Origin: Mesostigma viride
Lineage: Eukaryota > Streptophyta > Mesostigmatophyceae > Mesostigmatales > Mesostigmataceae
NCBI GenBank assembly: GCA_009746045.1
Contig: RPFO01000104.1
Span: forward strand, 5,192,395-5,256,394
Length of the DNA: 64,000 nucleotides
Direction: 5' to 3'
Part shown: piece by piece, positions 1 to 7,788 of the stretch
Layout of the letters: each line of letters begins with the position of its first letter
Numbering within the stretch: position 1 is the first letter of the stretch
Notes under the pieces: generated by a model
Told to the model about the DNA's origin: nothing
The model's database searches: none
What the model saw: only the letters and a program-made list of their open reading frames with translations
Program-made: the position numbers and the translations under genes

Positions 1-474
1 TCTCAGTCTCCCATTCGTTGCTGGCCGGTTGCTAGCGAGGACACCTGTGAAAGGATATGATCCTTCCATGAGCCCCAACACCCGGCCCGTGGGCTCATCC
101 ACCGCGACAGAGAACTCGGTGGCATTTGTCACGGTAAAAAGACTAGTCGCCCTGTTGTACGTGACCGAGAACCCAGGATCTACCGCCTTCAAAGCTTCCT
201 CTATGTTTTTTCGGTTTTCGATAGTCGTGTACGAGCCGAGCGGCAAGGTCACCTTCGTAGGGGACTCGCTGCCAGACAAACGGACAGTGAAGTATCGGTT
301 TCCTTCGCTGATGTGAGTCTGTTCAAACGGGATGGTCATGAGGGTAAGCCCGACGTCGTGATAATCGTCAAGGAGCCCCGCCGGGATGTCCCATACCGGA
401 TCCACTAGCGTCCCGCGAGTTCGGTTCTCCGTGCGAAGAGTGAGTGTCAGCGTTTCCTGGATGAACTCCTTCAT
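1..474 (-). CDS. putative viral structural protein, C-terminus beyond window edge
   Basis: An open frame runs from an ATG at 474 leftwards off the window (158 codons seen, no stop). It overlaps the end of the upstream gene (368-712) by 107 bases in another frame. The protein is rich in beta-branched and small residues. It has a segment reading IPFEQTHISEGNRYFTV, then LPLGSYTTIENRKNIEEAL and FSVTYNRATSLFTVTNATEF. A 'give me a smooth basis, list of points, then F-x-VTY...F-x-V' pattern of this kind is familiar from minor capsid and penton-like proteins of small double-stranded DNA viruses, but I cannot assign a family. It sits in the same-strand block of virion-type genes. The frame is supported by consistent protein-like composition; the function is inference. 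Confidence 0.55.
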   Translation of the reverse strand, partial: MKEFIQETLTLTLRTENRTRGTLVDPVWDIPAGLLDDYHDVGLTLMTIPFEQTHISEGNRYFTVRLSGSESPTKVTLPLGSYTTIENRKNIEEALKAVDPGFSVTYNRATSLFTVTNATEFSVAVDEPTGRVLGLMEGSYPFTGVLASNRPATNGRLR

Positions 475-712
475 CGGCCACTTCTTCTGACAATAGCTCA
501 GAAGTAATTTCGTTTGTCCCAAAAACCTTGACGACGCCTTCCTCAATTTTCGCCGATGCCCTTTTCATGGCGCGCCTTGTCTTCCCTGTGAGTGGCTTCT
601 TCTTACAGTAGAGCATGGCTGCCTCAATGAACTCTCGTGGGACATTTGGATGGAGGGTCATCCATTGAGAGATCTCGAGCATCTCGGCGTCAGTGAACAG
701 CGGGCTGCTCAT
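368..712 (-). CDS. small hypothetical viral protein
   Basis: A 114-residue frame starts with ATG at 712, only two bases after the stop of the zinc-finger gene (715-1218), which suggests co-transcription. The N-terminal ~45 residues look helical (SPLFTDAEMLEISQWMTLHP, then an acidic/aromatic stretch). The middle is basic (KTRRAMKRASAKIEEG), and the last ~35 residues are low-complexity Gly/Ser/His. The C-terminal end overlaps the next gene, which begins at 474. I recognise no domain. The tight packing and same-strand order argue that it is a genuine gene of the viral element. Confidence 0.5.
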   Translation of the reverse strand: MSSPLFTDAEMLEISQWMTLHPNVPREFIEAAMLYCKKKPLTGKTRRAMKRASAKIEEGVVKVFGTNEITSELLSEEVADEGVHPGNADTHSSHGEPNSRDASGSGMGHPGGAP

Positions 713-714
713 GT

Positions 715-1218
715 TTACTCTTCTGTGAGATTTTTTTCAGCGCCTTCTTTTGGAATTCCCACGACCGTGTTGTGGACCCTCCTGAGATGCAGCAGGAGGT
801 TTTTTTCGTTTGCGAACGTGCTCTTACACCCGGGTTGTGGGCATTTCCACCTCGCGCCTCCCACCTGGACTCGTTTCCCGACAGGTACACCCGCAGGCTC
901 CGGGGGTGCCGCCACTGCTTCATCGACGACAACAGGTTCGGGAGCCGGCGCGACAGGGGCCGGTTGGGCATACGCGGACAACGGGGGGTACGCGACCGGT
1001 CTAGAGTTCGCCATCACTGACGCCATGAGAAGGGCATCCTTGAACCCTCGCGCCTCTGCGACCTTCCCTTTGTTCACCGCTCTTCGGACCGGCGCGCTGT
1101 GGATGACAATGGTGTTGGTCGATGAAGCGGTCACCTGCGACTGGGGTGCGACCTTACGCTTCGGTTTTCCCCTTTTACTTGAAGGACGGCGCCGTGCTGA
1201 TTTCTGACGCCTTGCCAT
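715..1218 (-). CDS. C2H2 zinc-finger protein of the viral element
   Basis: A 167-residue protein. The first ~25 residues are strongly basic (RRQKSARRRPSSKRGKPKRK), like a nucleic-acid-binding or nuclear-localisation tail. A Pro/Ala/Val-rich linker follows. Residues ~123-146 form one classical C2H2 finger: C-x4-C, twelve residues with the usual Phe and Leu, then H-x4-H. A single finger plus a basic tail fits a DNA-binding virion or regulatory protein, but which role it plays is not shown. The gene lies in the minus-strand block, two bases upstream of the next start. The zinc finger is seen directly; the function is inference. Confidence 0.7.
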   Translation of the reverse strand: MARRQKSARRRPSSKRGKPKRKVAPQSQVTASSTNTIVIHSAPVRRAVNKGKVAEARGFKDALLMASVMANSRPVAYPPLSAYAQPAPVAPAPEPVVVDEAVAAPPEPAGVPVGKRVQVGGARWKCPQPGCKSTFANEKNLLLHLRRVHNTVVGIPKEGAEKNLTEE

Positions 1219-1265
1219 TTCTGCATATAATCATAGATTTTTATAACGTCCAAGTGAGGGTCTTG

Positions 1266-1736
1266 TTAGTCGACACGGCCATTTTTCCAGCGCGCGACTT
1301 GCAAAACGCCGTAGAGAGCTATGTTTGTTGACGTGTCAGTGGTGATGCGAGGAATCCGCAATGCGATTTCAAACACCCCGTCATCCTCCTCGTATCCTGA
1401 AACAACATTCCAGTTGCTGCCAATTATAACGTTTACCGGCCAGACGGACAGGCCGCTAGCCGTTAAGCGATATGGGTTTGATATGTCGAGAATCGTTGGT
1501 GGGTTGTTATCAAATGTTAACCTGACAAGGATATTGGTCAACGCGGTCGGAAGAGTTAGTTCCGATTGTGTGGCCGGGTCGTGGAAAGACATCACGGCCA
1601 CAGGGGCGCCGTGCCAAAATTGCGGAAGCGGGTAGTCGTATATGGGCTGCCTCAGACCGACCAAAGAATCTGCTTCCAATATCGTGTGCGATATACGCCT
1701 AGTTTCTCGGACATCTTCATACAGGGCCACGTCCAT
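1266..1736 (-). CDS. hypothetical beta-rich viral protein
   Basis: A 156-residue frame starting MDVALYEDVRETRR. It is dominated by alternating hydrophobic and polar residues and Asn/Thr/Ser-rich turns (for example LTFDNNPPTILDISNPYR and NVIIGSNWNVVSGYEEDDG). That composition is typical of jelly-roll or other all-beta capsid-associated proteins. No family is recognised. It lies between the zinc-finger gene and the broken structural gene at 1784-2858, on the same strand, and is probably a virion component. Confidence 0.5.
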   Translation of the reverse strand: MDVALYEDVRETRRISHTILEADSLVGLRQPIYDYPLPQFWHGAPVAVMSFHDPATQSELTLPTALTNILVRLTFDNNPPTILDISNPYRLTASGLSVWPVNVIIGSNWNVVSGYEEDDGVFEIALRIPRITTDTSTNIALYGVLQVARWKNGRVD

Positions 1737-1783
1737 CCCGTGATTGCCGCCAATTGACGACAGGCTTGAACCATAATAGTAGC

Positions 1784-2858
1784 TTAGGCTAGAAGCAAAT
1801 AAAAGCGGGTCGGGCCAGATACTGTTGGATCTAATACCTGGAACGTCACGGTCGCCAAATGGATCATACCAGTAACTGGAGGATCAACCAGTGAAATATG
1901 ATCACAGGTTATGTCAACGTACGACGAGGATTTTGATATTGTCGTTGTAGAAAAACCGCCAGTCCACGCTTCTCCAACGACTACGCTGATAAGCAACGGA
2001 TCATTGCTCAACTTGGTGTTTGAAAATCCAAGTCTTACATAAAACTTCCTTACCGACTGACGAGCTGGTAGAATCCCATATATTTTGGCAGTATATTGGT
2101 TCATTTGCACGCCGTATTGAACATCGGGACACTTAACAACCGTGCGGATGACACTCTCATTCGTGAGTGTTAGCTCCTTAAACCAAGTATCCGCCACACC
2201 CGGTACGGGTTTTGTGACGCTATATTTGCCAAAAATGCTACAATTCCTCGACGAGGTGGACCTGTGACGCAGCTCCAACACGTCTCCGACGGCCGTGTAC
2301 GATCCGGAAGGATTGTTGGTTTTTAGGGAGTCGAACTCTATGTCTGTAGGTCATCTTGATTGGCCAGACATACGCGCCGTGGTACTCTCCGCTCAAGTGA
2401 AAATGGTCGGAGGGCATCGGAATGTACGGGTCAATAATGTCTGTAGGGTGGTTGTAAATATACCGGACGAGTTTGAGATTTTGTCATTTCACTAAGTTTT
2501 TGAGGAGTTGTTTTGGATATATAACGCTCAACTTTCCCATCCGATTTTCTTCGAAATGCCACCCAGTAGCTGTTTTGTTGCCTCCAGGTGAGTTTAACGT
2601 GTATCGAACCTTTGACTTTTGGTTGTCAAACAGGTCGAGTGCATAGTCACTGTGGTGGAGATTGATACCCAGCATACCCCAATGCGTCGTTGCCGCATTT
2701 CTCCAGTTCTGATGGGCATCTGTCGTGGCCGGGTGATATTTATTCGTCAAAGACATAGTGTTTTCCGCGAACGAAATAAAGGCGTCGTTGCTCCCAAGAT
2801 ATAGTTGAAAACACAGAAGAAAGGGCCGTCTATGAGCTGCTCTGAAAAAACCACACAT
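1784..2858 (-). pseudogene. broken viral structural gene: in-frame TGA and a frameshift
   Basis: Three consecutive open segments on the minus strand appear to be one gene. The first (2858 to 2484) ends in an in-frame TGA. The same frame then continues with protein-like sequence (HPTDIIDPYIPMPSDHFHLS) to about 2350. Beyond that the protein-like sequence resumes in another frame (DIEFDSLKTNNPSGSYTAVG) and runs to a stop at 1784. Together they would give roughly 355 residues. The sequence is Asn/Thr/Ser- and aromatic-rich with beta-strand patterning, consistent with a capsid or capsid-associated protein, but I cannot tell whether it is the major capsid protein. Either the copy is inactivated, the assembly has errors, or TGA is read through. 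The first of these seems most likely. Confidence 0.5.
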
Positions 2859-2883
2859 TTGCTAGGTGCAGGAGTGGCTGTTT

Positions 2884-4539
2884 TTACATATAGAATTTTT
2901 CAGGAGACCCTTCAAAGTAATATTTCGTCGCTTCTGTTTGCAACGCGGTCACAGAGTGGCGCGAGAACGATTCTAGGGAATGAAGAGTCGTAACAGGCCC
3001 GTATATCTCCATGTTCCCCCCTGACAGATTTGGCGAGTCCTTTGCGGTTATAATCCTGTATCTGAGTTCTACATCATCGCCTTCGGATGGATTTTGAAAC
3101 GTCGTTGTCTTCAACGTCCCATCCAAGGCCCCTTGAGATACTCCGTTCGCCAACAGATGAAAACCGGTGAGAGGAGGCAACGACTTTCCCCACCCCACAT
3201 CATGGTCCGCGTAGACGCCGTTGATCGCGATTTTTACAGGGTTTAGATATGAAATGTAGGAACTTGGTGTCCGGATGCCGGAGTGCAGTTGGCTCATTTT
3301 TGAAACGCATACCATCACCCCTCCTTTGTGGGTGGTGTAGGAGGTGAGGGTCGAGTCGTTGTAGACGTCTATCTCGTAGTTCATATACTTGTTACTATCT
3401 GCCGCGACTGGCGCGGTGATTACGGCGTCTTCCCCGCGCAGTCCCCCGTTTTGCGAGAGGGAGACTCCGCCGATGGTCGGAGTGGTCGGCGTGAGCTGGG
3501 TGGAATTCATGTACCACCTGATGGGGAGTTTGCGTTGGTATGCGAAGGGGGTCGTCATCTTTATGCCCTGTTTGAGGGTCGTTCCCTCTACGACCTCCCA
3601 ATTAGCGGTGGTTGGATTGGTGCTCCAGTAGAGTGCGTTCACAGGGTCAATCGGACCCATTCGCCAGTCCGTCAGTGGCGAGTATGTACGCGTGATGGTG
3701 AAGGATCTCCCAGTTAGTGGAAGGCGGCGGTTGTCGTCGCGAATCGTGGCGAAAGACAACAACTCCACGCGGAGAGGGAGGCCGTTAAATCGAGATCCGC
3801 CGAGACCATAGAAAGAGTCGGAAAAGTATGGATATCCTACCTCTCCGTCCACAACGCTCTCCCCCGTGCGCGCCTGGGTCGTGTGGTAGTCGCGATAGGT
3901 AAACTTACAGATTCCACTCGCGTCGCCATTCGTAACGTTGTAGGGCAGCTGGACTCGCACATCCTGGTCATTGATGACGTTGAACGCGTTTTGGTGCGAC
4001 ACGGTCGTCCCGTCTTCGAGATGGAGGACGAAATCCCCGTTCAAGTTAGCTATCGACGTTTTGCCTACCCCGTGTTGGTCAAAAAGGTAGTCCAATTGCG
4101 CGCGGGTCAGGACTCTGCCACCAGGGTCTAGCAACGTATCAGGGCTAAAGTCGAAGACGTGGTACTGGGTCGCTCCCACTTTCGCCGTAAGGTAAGGTTC
4201 ATTTAGAGTGAGATCGTCGACTAAAGTAGTCCCTGATTTAAAATAGGAATACCCATTCACGACGAGACTGTAAGCAAGTTCCGATGGGTCGCTTGCGGTC
4301 TCGTCGTCGTAATTGTCTCCGAGTCGCACATTTGTCGGCTGGCTCGGGTAGAAAATTTTGAATCCGTCGACAACGAGTGACTCATCGAATGGATGTGAAA
4401 TGCCAAGAAGTAACGTCACGCTAGCTTGAAGCCCATCTATGTCTGTTTCGATGTTAGAAACACGCTCCTCCATTTCAGGGTCGAGCGTTAACCCGGTGGC
4501 GAGATTGGTCGGTCTGCTCAATGTTGTTAGAACGACCAT
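2884..4539 (-). CDS. large putative virion protein with N-terminal coiled coil
   Basis: A 551-residue uninterrupted frame starting at 4539. Residues ~20-45 (DPEMEERVSNIETDIDGLQA) form a short heptad coiled coil of the kind that trimerises fibre or spike proteins. The remainder is beta-rich with many Thr, Ser, Asn, Gly and Tyr and few charged clusters, for example FTITRTYSPLTDWRMGPIDP. It is the longest gene of the minus-strand block and is divergent from the coiled-coil gene at 4564, with only 24 bases between the two starts. The length suits either a major capsid protein (usually ~500-650 residues in polinton-like viruses) or a fibre-like protein. The coiled coil favours the latter. The function is inference. 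Confidence 0.6.
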   Translation of the reverse strand: MVVLTTLSRPTNLATGLTLDPEMEERVSNIETDIDGLQASVTLLLGISHPFDESLVVDGFKIFYPSQPTNVRLGDNYDDETASDPSELAYSLVVNGYSYFKSGTTLVDDLTLNEPYLTAKVGATQYHVFDFSPDTLLDPGGRVLTRAQLDYLFDQHGVGKTSIANLNGDFVLHLEDGTTVSHQNAFNVINDQDVRVQLPYNVTNGDASGICKFTYRDYHTTQARTGESVVDGEVGYPYFSDSFYGLGGSRFNGLPLRVELLSFATIRDDNRRLPLTGRSFTITRTYSPLTDWRMGPIDPVNALYWSTNPTTANWEVVEGTTLKQGIKMTTPFAYQRKLPIRWYMNSTQLTPTTPTIGGVSLSQNGGLRGEDAVITAPVAADSNKYMNYEIDVYNDSTLTSYTTHKGGVMVCVSKMSQLHSGIRTPSSYISYLNPVKIAINGVYADHDVGWGKSLPPLTGFHLLANGVSQGALDGTLKTTTFQNPSEGDDVELRYRIITAKDSPNLSGGNMEIYGPVTTLHSLESFSRHSVTALQTEATKYYFEGSPEKFYM

Positions 4540-4563
4540 TTATTATCTACCTAGAATATAAAC
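4540..4563. promoter_or_regulatory. 24-bp divergent start region between the two viral gene blocks
   Basis: Only 24 AT-rich bases separate the ATG of the minus-strand block (4539) and the ATG of the plus-strand block (4564). They contain TAGAATATAAAC next to the plus-strand start. Any bidirectional promoter must overlap this stretch and the two coding regions. The location is seen; activity is inferred. Confidence 0.35.
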
Positions 4564-5091
4564 ATGGCCTCTGAGGCTTCAGAGACCCCAACGAGCTACC
4601 AAGACGAAACCTTCGCCGAGACGCGGGAAGAGCAGGTTGACCTGGTCAAGACAATTCGAAAGGGACAACCGCTGAATGATGAACAGAAAAAAGCCCTTCG
4701 CGACAAAATGAGGGTTTACCAGCAACGCGCAAAAGCCGAGAGGGAGAAGAGACGAAACGAAGAAAAGGAGGCAGAGATAACGAAACGAAAGGTCCTTGCA
4801 AAGGAATTGGAGATTCAGCGGCAAAGGCTAGTCGAACTCGAGCTGCAAGAAGCCCGCAACAAATCGCGGATTGAACGCCTTCTCGCTGAAGATTCCGTCG
4901 CCTCAACCCCCGCCGACACGCCAAAACCAAGACGGGGTCGAAAGCCCAAGGAGACAGAGCCGGACTCTCCGCCACCCCCGATCAAGACCCGACAGCTCCC
5001 ACCTCCACCACCGCCACCTGTCGCGATGACGCCATACGAGATGCGCATGGCCGCCATCCGCGCGTCTCTCCTTGCTAGTCTGGACGATTAA
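4564..5091 (+). CDS. coiled-coil, basic/proline-rich viral protein with AT-hook-like motif
   Basis: A 175-residue protein. Residues ~35-108 are almost entirely charged heptads (for example DKMRVYQQRAKAEREKRRNE), predicted to be a long helical coiled coil. Around residue 120 is PRRGRKPKE, similar to an AT-hook. A polyproline stretch follows near residues 143-158. The C-terminus (TPYEMRMAAIRASLLASLDD) looks helical. The gene lies 12 bases upstream of the packaging ATPase and is probably co-transcribed with it. A scaffold, DNA-condensing or packaging-accessory role is possible. No homologue is recognised. Confidence 0.6.
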   Translation: MASEASETPTSYQDETFAETREEQVDLVKTIRKGQPLNDEQKKALRDKMRVYQQRAKAEREKRRNEEKEAEITKRKVLAKELEIQRQRLVELELQEARNKSRIERLLAEDSVASTPADTPKPRRGRKPKETEPDSPPPPIKTRQLPPPPPPPVAMTPYEMRMAAIRASLLASLDD

Positions 5092-5103
5092 AATGTCTTC
5101 AGA

Positions 5104-5987
5104 ATGATAATGGCTATCATCGAAGAGCGACGAATTCATTCACTTGAGAACAAAGACATCAAGCAACGATACGCCCCACAGCGTCCTGCTCCACCGAATA
5201 TGCCGAGTCTTCATTTCATCGCAAACTTCTGCGGAGCTCGACGGTCTGGGAAAACTACATCGGCAGTCAACATGGCGAAGGCTTACTTTGCTAACAACTC
5301 ATTCGACAAGCTGTACCTCATTTCAGGGAGTGCCCACACGGAGCCAAAATACAAGGAGCTCCCGGAACCAGCTATGACGATGGAAGTCTACTCTAACCTG
5401 GCATTCGATGGGATGATAGATCATATAAAGTCTGACCTCCACGAATACGAGAGGTACAAGGACGATCTCAAGGTCTGGGAAACGTTCAAACGCGAATACG
5501 TGGATGGGAAAAAAACGCAGAACTCATGGACCTCTCCATGTACCTACGCCTTGATGCAATGAACTGGGATAAACCTGCGACAAGGTTCGAGCACGGTCCT
5601 CCTTCGTCGCTCATTCTGATAGACGACATGCAAGGCAGTGCCCTCTATCAGAGCTCTAGCAAAAACGCTGTTGCGGCTTTCGCGTTCAAACACAGACACT
5701 TCCTCACGAGCATGATTTTCCTGACACAGGCGTACACAAGCGGTGGCGTACCACGAGCAGTGCGAGCGAATATATCGTTTCTTGCGCTGTTCAGAACGAA
5801 GGACCATCGAGCCGCGCGACAGATCGCGGAAGAGAGCGCGGGGGCTGTGGCGCCGGACGAGTTTCTCGCGCTATGGGACCACGCCGTCAAGGACGATCCT
5901 CACGACTTCTTCGCTGTCGACTTCGACCAGCGCGACCCGAAAAAAATGTTTCGTCGAAACTTCAATACATTTCTCTCGATAAAATAA
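5104..5987 (+). CDS. DNA-packaging ATPase (A32/FtsK-HerA type), frameshifted
   Basis: The P-loop NTPase that pumps DNA into capsids in polinton-like viruses, virophages and NCLDVs. The Walker A motif is GARRSGKTT (about residue 44) in the first frame (5104-5562). Walker B is SLILIDDMQG in a second frame (from 5526). A FLTQAY sensor-like segment and a C-terminal domain ending at 5987 follow. The two frames are joined by a -1 shift at or near a run of seven A residues at about 5509-5515. Read through, the protein would be ~293 residues, normal for the family. The shift could be an assembly indel in the homopolymer, an inactivating mutation, or slippage. The canonical X-XXY-YYZ heptamer is not in the correct phase here. 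The family assignment is firm; whether the gene is active is not known. Confidence 0.85.
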
Positions 5988-6009
5988 TTTTCTCTGAACA
6001 TGATATACT
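5988..6009 (+). promoter_or_regulatory. candidate viral promoter motif before AT-hook gene
   Basis: The spacer between the ATPase stop and the ATG at 6010 contains a T-rich start, then CTGAACA and ATATACTATG. The same order (T tract, CTAAACA, ATATACTAT) precedes the primase-helicase start at 7789. The repetition immediately before two start codons suggests a shared promoter or leader motif. Confidence 0.4.
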
Positions 6010-6504
6010 ATGGATATTCCGTCCATCAAACGATACGCAGGCGCCGAGAAGGAGTACGTGTTGGACACCCAAGCACTCCTCCGATATTGTTCGGGTTCTC
6101 GACTGGGGCAGAAAACTCTAGAACGTGTCGTCAGGATCCTTCAAGAAGCAGGCCACCACGACACGATTCCGTCCACCTGTCACGACATGAGCCCCGAAAT
6201 CCGATTGGCCATCCTCGCCTTGGTGGGCGATCGCAGGCGTCCACGTGGGCGCTCACCCTCCAAAACGGAAAAACGACACGAACCGAAACGGCCTCGAGGG
6301 CGCCCAAGGATCCACCCCGTAGGGTATAAAAAGCCTCGAGCCAAAAAATTGTCTCATGTTCAGTCATCAGATGACGGTGACCGTAGAGGAGCGTCGCGAG
6401 CAATGGCGACGGGCCCAGGCGAAGAGGCGAGCAATCGCCCGCGACCAGACGAACTGCATCTCGGCGAAAAGCAAGGTCAAGAAGGGCGTCTGGAATCCCA
6501 GTGA
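6010..6504 (+). CDS. AT-hook DNA-binding protein of the viral element
   Basis: A 164-residue protein. The N-terminal ~75 residues are mixed helical (PSIKRYAGAEKEYVLDTQAL and RLGQKTLERVVRILQEAG). Residues ~93-105 read KRPRGRPRIHP, a textbook AT-hook (RGRP core flanked by basic residues) that binds AT-rich minor groove. The rest is basic and disordered. The last ~50 codons overlap the start of the recombinase gene (from 6356) in a different frame, so the true end may be shorter. The position before the recombinase suggests an accessory role in integration or packaging, but that is inference. Confidence 0.6.
   Translation: MDIPSIKRYAGAEKEYVLDTQALLRYCSGSRLGQKTLERVVRILQEAGHHDTIPSTCHDMSPEIRLAILALVGDRRRPRGRSPSKTEKRHEPKRPRGRPRIHPVGYKKPRAKKLSHVQSSDDGDRRGASRAMATGPGEEASNRPRPDELHLGEKQGQEGRLESQ
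6325..6332 (+). promoter_or_regulatory. TATA box upstream of the recombinase gene
   Basis: TATAAAAA lies about 30 bases upstream of the ATG at 6356, inside the upstream AT-hook gene. It is a canonical TATA element at a spacing that suggests a very short leader or that the start lies slightly downstream. Confidence 0.4.
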
Positions 6505-7618
6505 TCGATGGATCGCAAATAACCCCGAGTGTGCGGAAAAAATCGGCTTGCAGGCGACCTCTCCACCCTCGCCGGAGCCACCGCACCACGAGGAATCGCC
6601 TGCGCGAGCTGGAGGAGGGCGGTACTGGACCTTCGACGAGGCCGTCGCCGCAGCGGAAGCGCGACCAGAGCAGCACGAGCGTGGCAGGCCATCGAAGGAG
6701 CGCGGGGCGACTCGCAAGACCGCTTTGGGATACATTGGCAGGATGCGGGTCCTGCTCGACAAACTGGGGTGCTCGCAGTACGAGTCCGTTGATTGCCTTG
6801 CCGACACAGCTCGTGTTCTTCGCGTGGTGCACGAGACATCAGAACCCAAGCGCAAGACCCAGCACTCGAAGGACGACGCCTGGAGGGAGAATGAGAAGCA
6901 GCTCCTCGGGGTCATCAACGGCGTGAACCGAATGATGCCGCCCGAGAAGAGGCTCCCAAGTCACGTTACGGACGCGTACACTGCTCGCGTCAGGGAGCTG
7001 AAGGTTGGTGACCTGGACAGACGGTTTGACCGTGCCGAGAACAAGCCGCTGAGGTACACGTACGAACAGCTCCAGAAGATCGCCAAAGCAGAGTACGAAG
7101 CCGATCCCACGTCCGACGCCGCGCTCATGGGCTTGATCTATCTCTCGGGTGAAGATCTACCACCGACGCGTTACAATCACGACCAGATGCGCATCGTCGA
7201 CTCGGTCGCTGAGCTAGGACCGCACGAGAACGGCTACATCCCGAGCGAGAGGAGATTCTACATCCAGAATTTCAAAACGCAGCACAGCATGCCAGTTTAT
7301 GACGTCGTCATCCCGAAGAAGTACGGAAAGCTCATCAAAGCGTTAGATGCCCGTGCTAAGGCTGGACAGAAATTCCTTTTCGAATCAGAGCCTGGCATTC
7401 CGATCAAACACGAGCTCTACAGCGCCCGTTACAACCGGATTTACGGAGGCATCGACGCCACGCGACAAGCATACATCACTCGTTTCCTGAAGGGCGCTTC
7501 ATTTAAGAAACGTAAATGGGCTGGCGACATGATGGGCCATGACGTACTGACAGGAGCCGTTTACGAGAGGCAGGGTGGCGAGACTGGCGGACGTCGGCTG
7601 AGGCCGAGGAAAAAGTAG
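6356..7618 (+). CDS. tyrosine recombinase (integrase) of the viral element
   Basis: A 420-residue protein. The N-terminal ~200 residues are basic and helical, suiting an arm- or core-binding domain. The segment around residue 267 (LIYLSGEDLPPTRYNHDQM) matches the box I region of algal-virus tyrosine recombinases, with the first catalytic Arg after the Pro-Pro. Near residue 370 comes TRQAYITRFLKGASF (box II Arg, with Gln where His is common). MMGHDVLTGAVY then supplies the conserved Gly-His and the terminal nucleophilic Tyr. The order R...R..H..Y is intact. It would integrate the element into host DNA. The frame is uninterrupted. The enzyme class is well supported; the target site is unknown. 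Confidence 0.78.
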   Translation: MFSHQMTVTVEERREQWRRAQAKRRAIARDQTNCISAKSKVKKGVWNPSDRWIANNPECAEKIGLQATSPPSPEPPHHEESPARAGGGRYWTFDEAVAAAEARPEQHERGRPSKERGATRKTALGYIGRMRVLLDKLGCSQYESVDCLADTARVLRVVHETSEPKRKTQHSKDDAWRENEKQLLGVINGVNRMMPPEKRLPSHVTDAYTARVRELKVGDLDRRFDRAENKPLRYTYEQLQKIAKAEYEADPTSDAALMGLIYLSGEDLPPTRYNHDQMRIVDSVAELGPHENGYIPSERRFYIQNFKTQHSMPVYDVVIPKKYGKLIKALDARAKAGQKFLFESEPGIPIKHELYSARYNRIYGGIDATRQAYITRFLKGASFKKRKWAGDMMGHDVLTGAVYERQGGETGGRRLRPRKK

Positions 7619-7788
7619 ATAGTTTCCCGTGGGAAATTTTCATGAATGTCGAAAAGGGTATTCTAAACTGCATGCATTATACAGGGAATATAAAAGTTCC
7701 ATGGGAACATTTTTCTCGAGGGTCGAGGTTCGAGGGTTTGGCATTTTATAATCTGAATTTTTTTTTTCTAAACAAGTAATATACTATC
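7619..7788 (+). promoter_or_regulatory. AT-rich intergenic region with two palindromes and TATA-like elements
   Basis: This 170-bp gap between the recombinase and the primase-helicase holds TTTCCCGTGGGAAA (about 7623-7636) and GTTCCATGGGAAC (about 7696-7708). These two related inverted repeats share a TTCC..GGGAA core. TATA-like stretches lie at about 7687-7694 and 7745-7751. A T tract, CTAAACA and ATATACTAT immediately precede the ATG at 7789 and match the leader before 6010. Possible promoter and operator; no function shown. Confidence 0.4.

Noticed and set aside
29-316. Plus-strand 95-codon frame at the window start
   Set aside because: It is the antisense shadow of the minus-strand structural gene, which has better protein-like composition and context.
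650-1207. Plus-strand 185-codon frame
   Set aside because: Antisense to the zinc-finger gene; no domain of its own.
2480-2858. TGA recoding (for example to Trp) in the viral element
   Set aside because: Other viral genes here end in TGA at sensible positions and Trp is encoded by TGG throughout.
5500-5520. Programmed -1 frameshift signal in the ATPase
   Set aside because: The A7 run does not present A-AAA-AAC in the reading phase and I see no convincing downstream pseudoknot; an indel is simpler.
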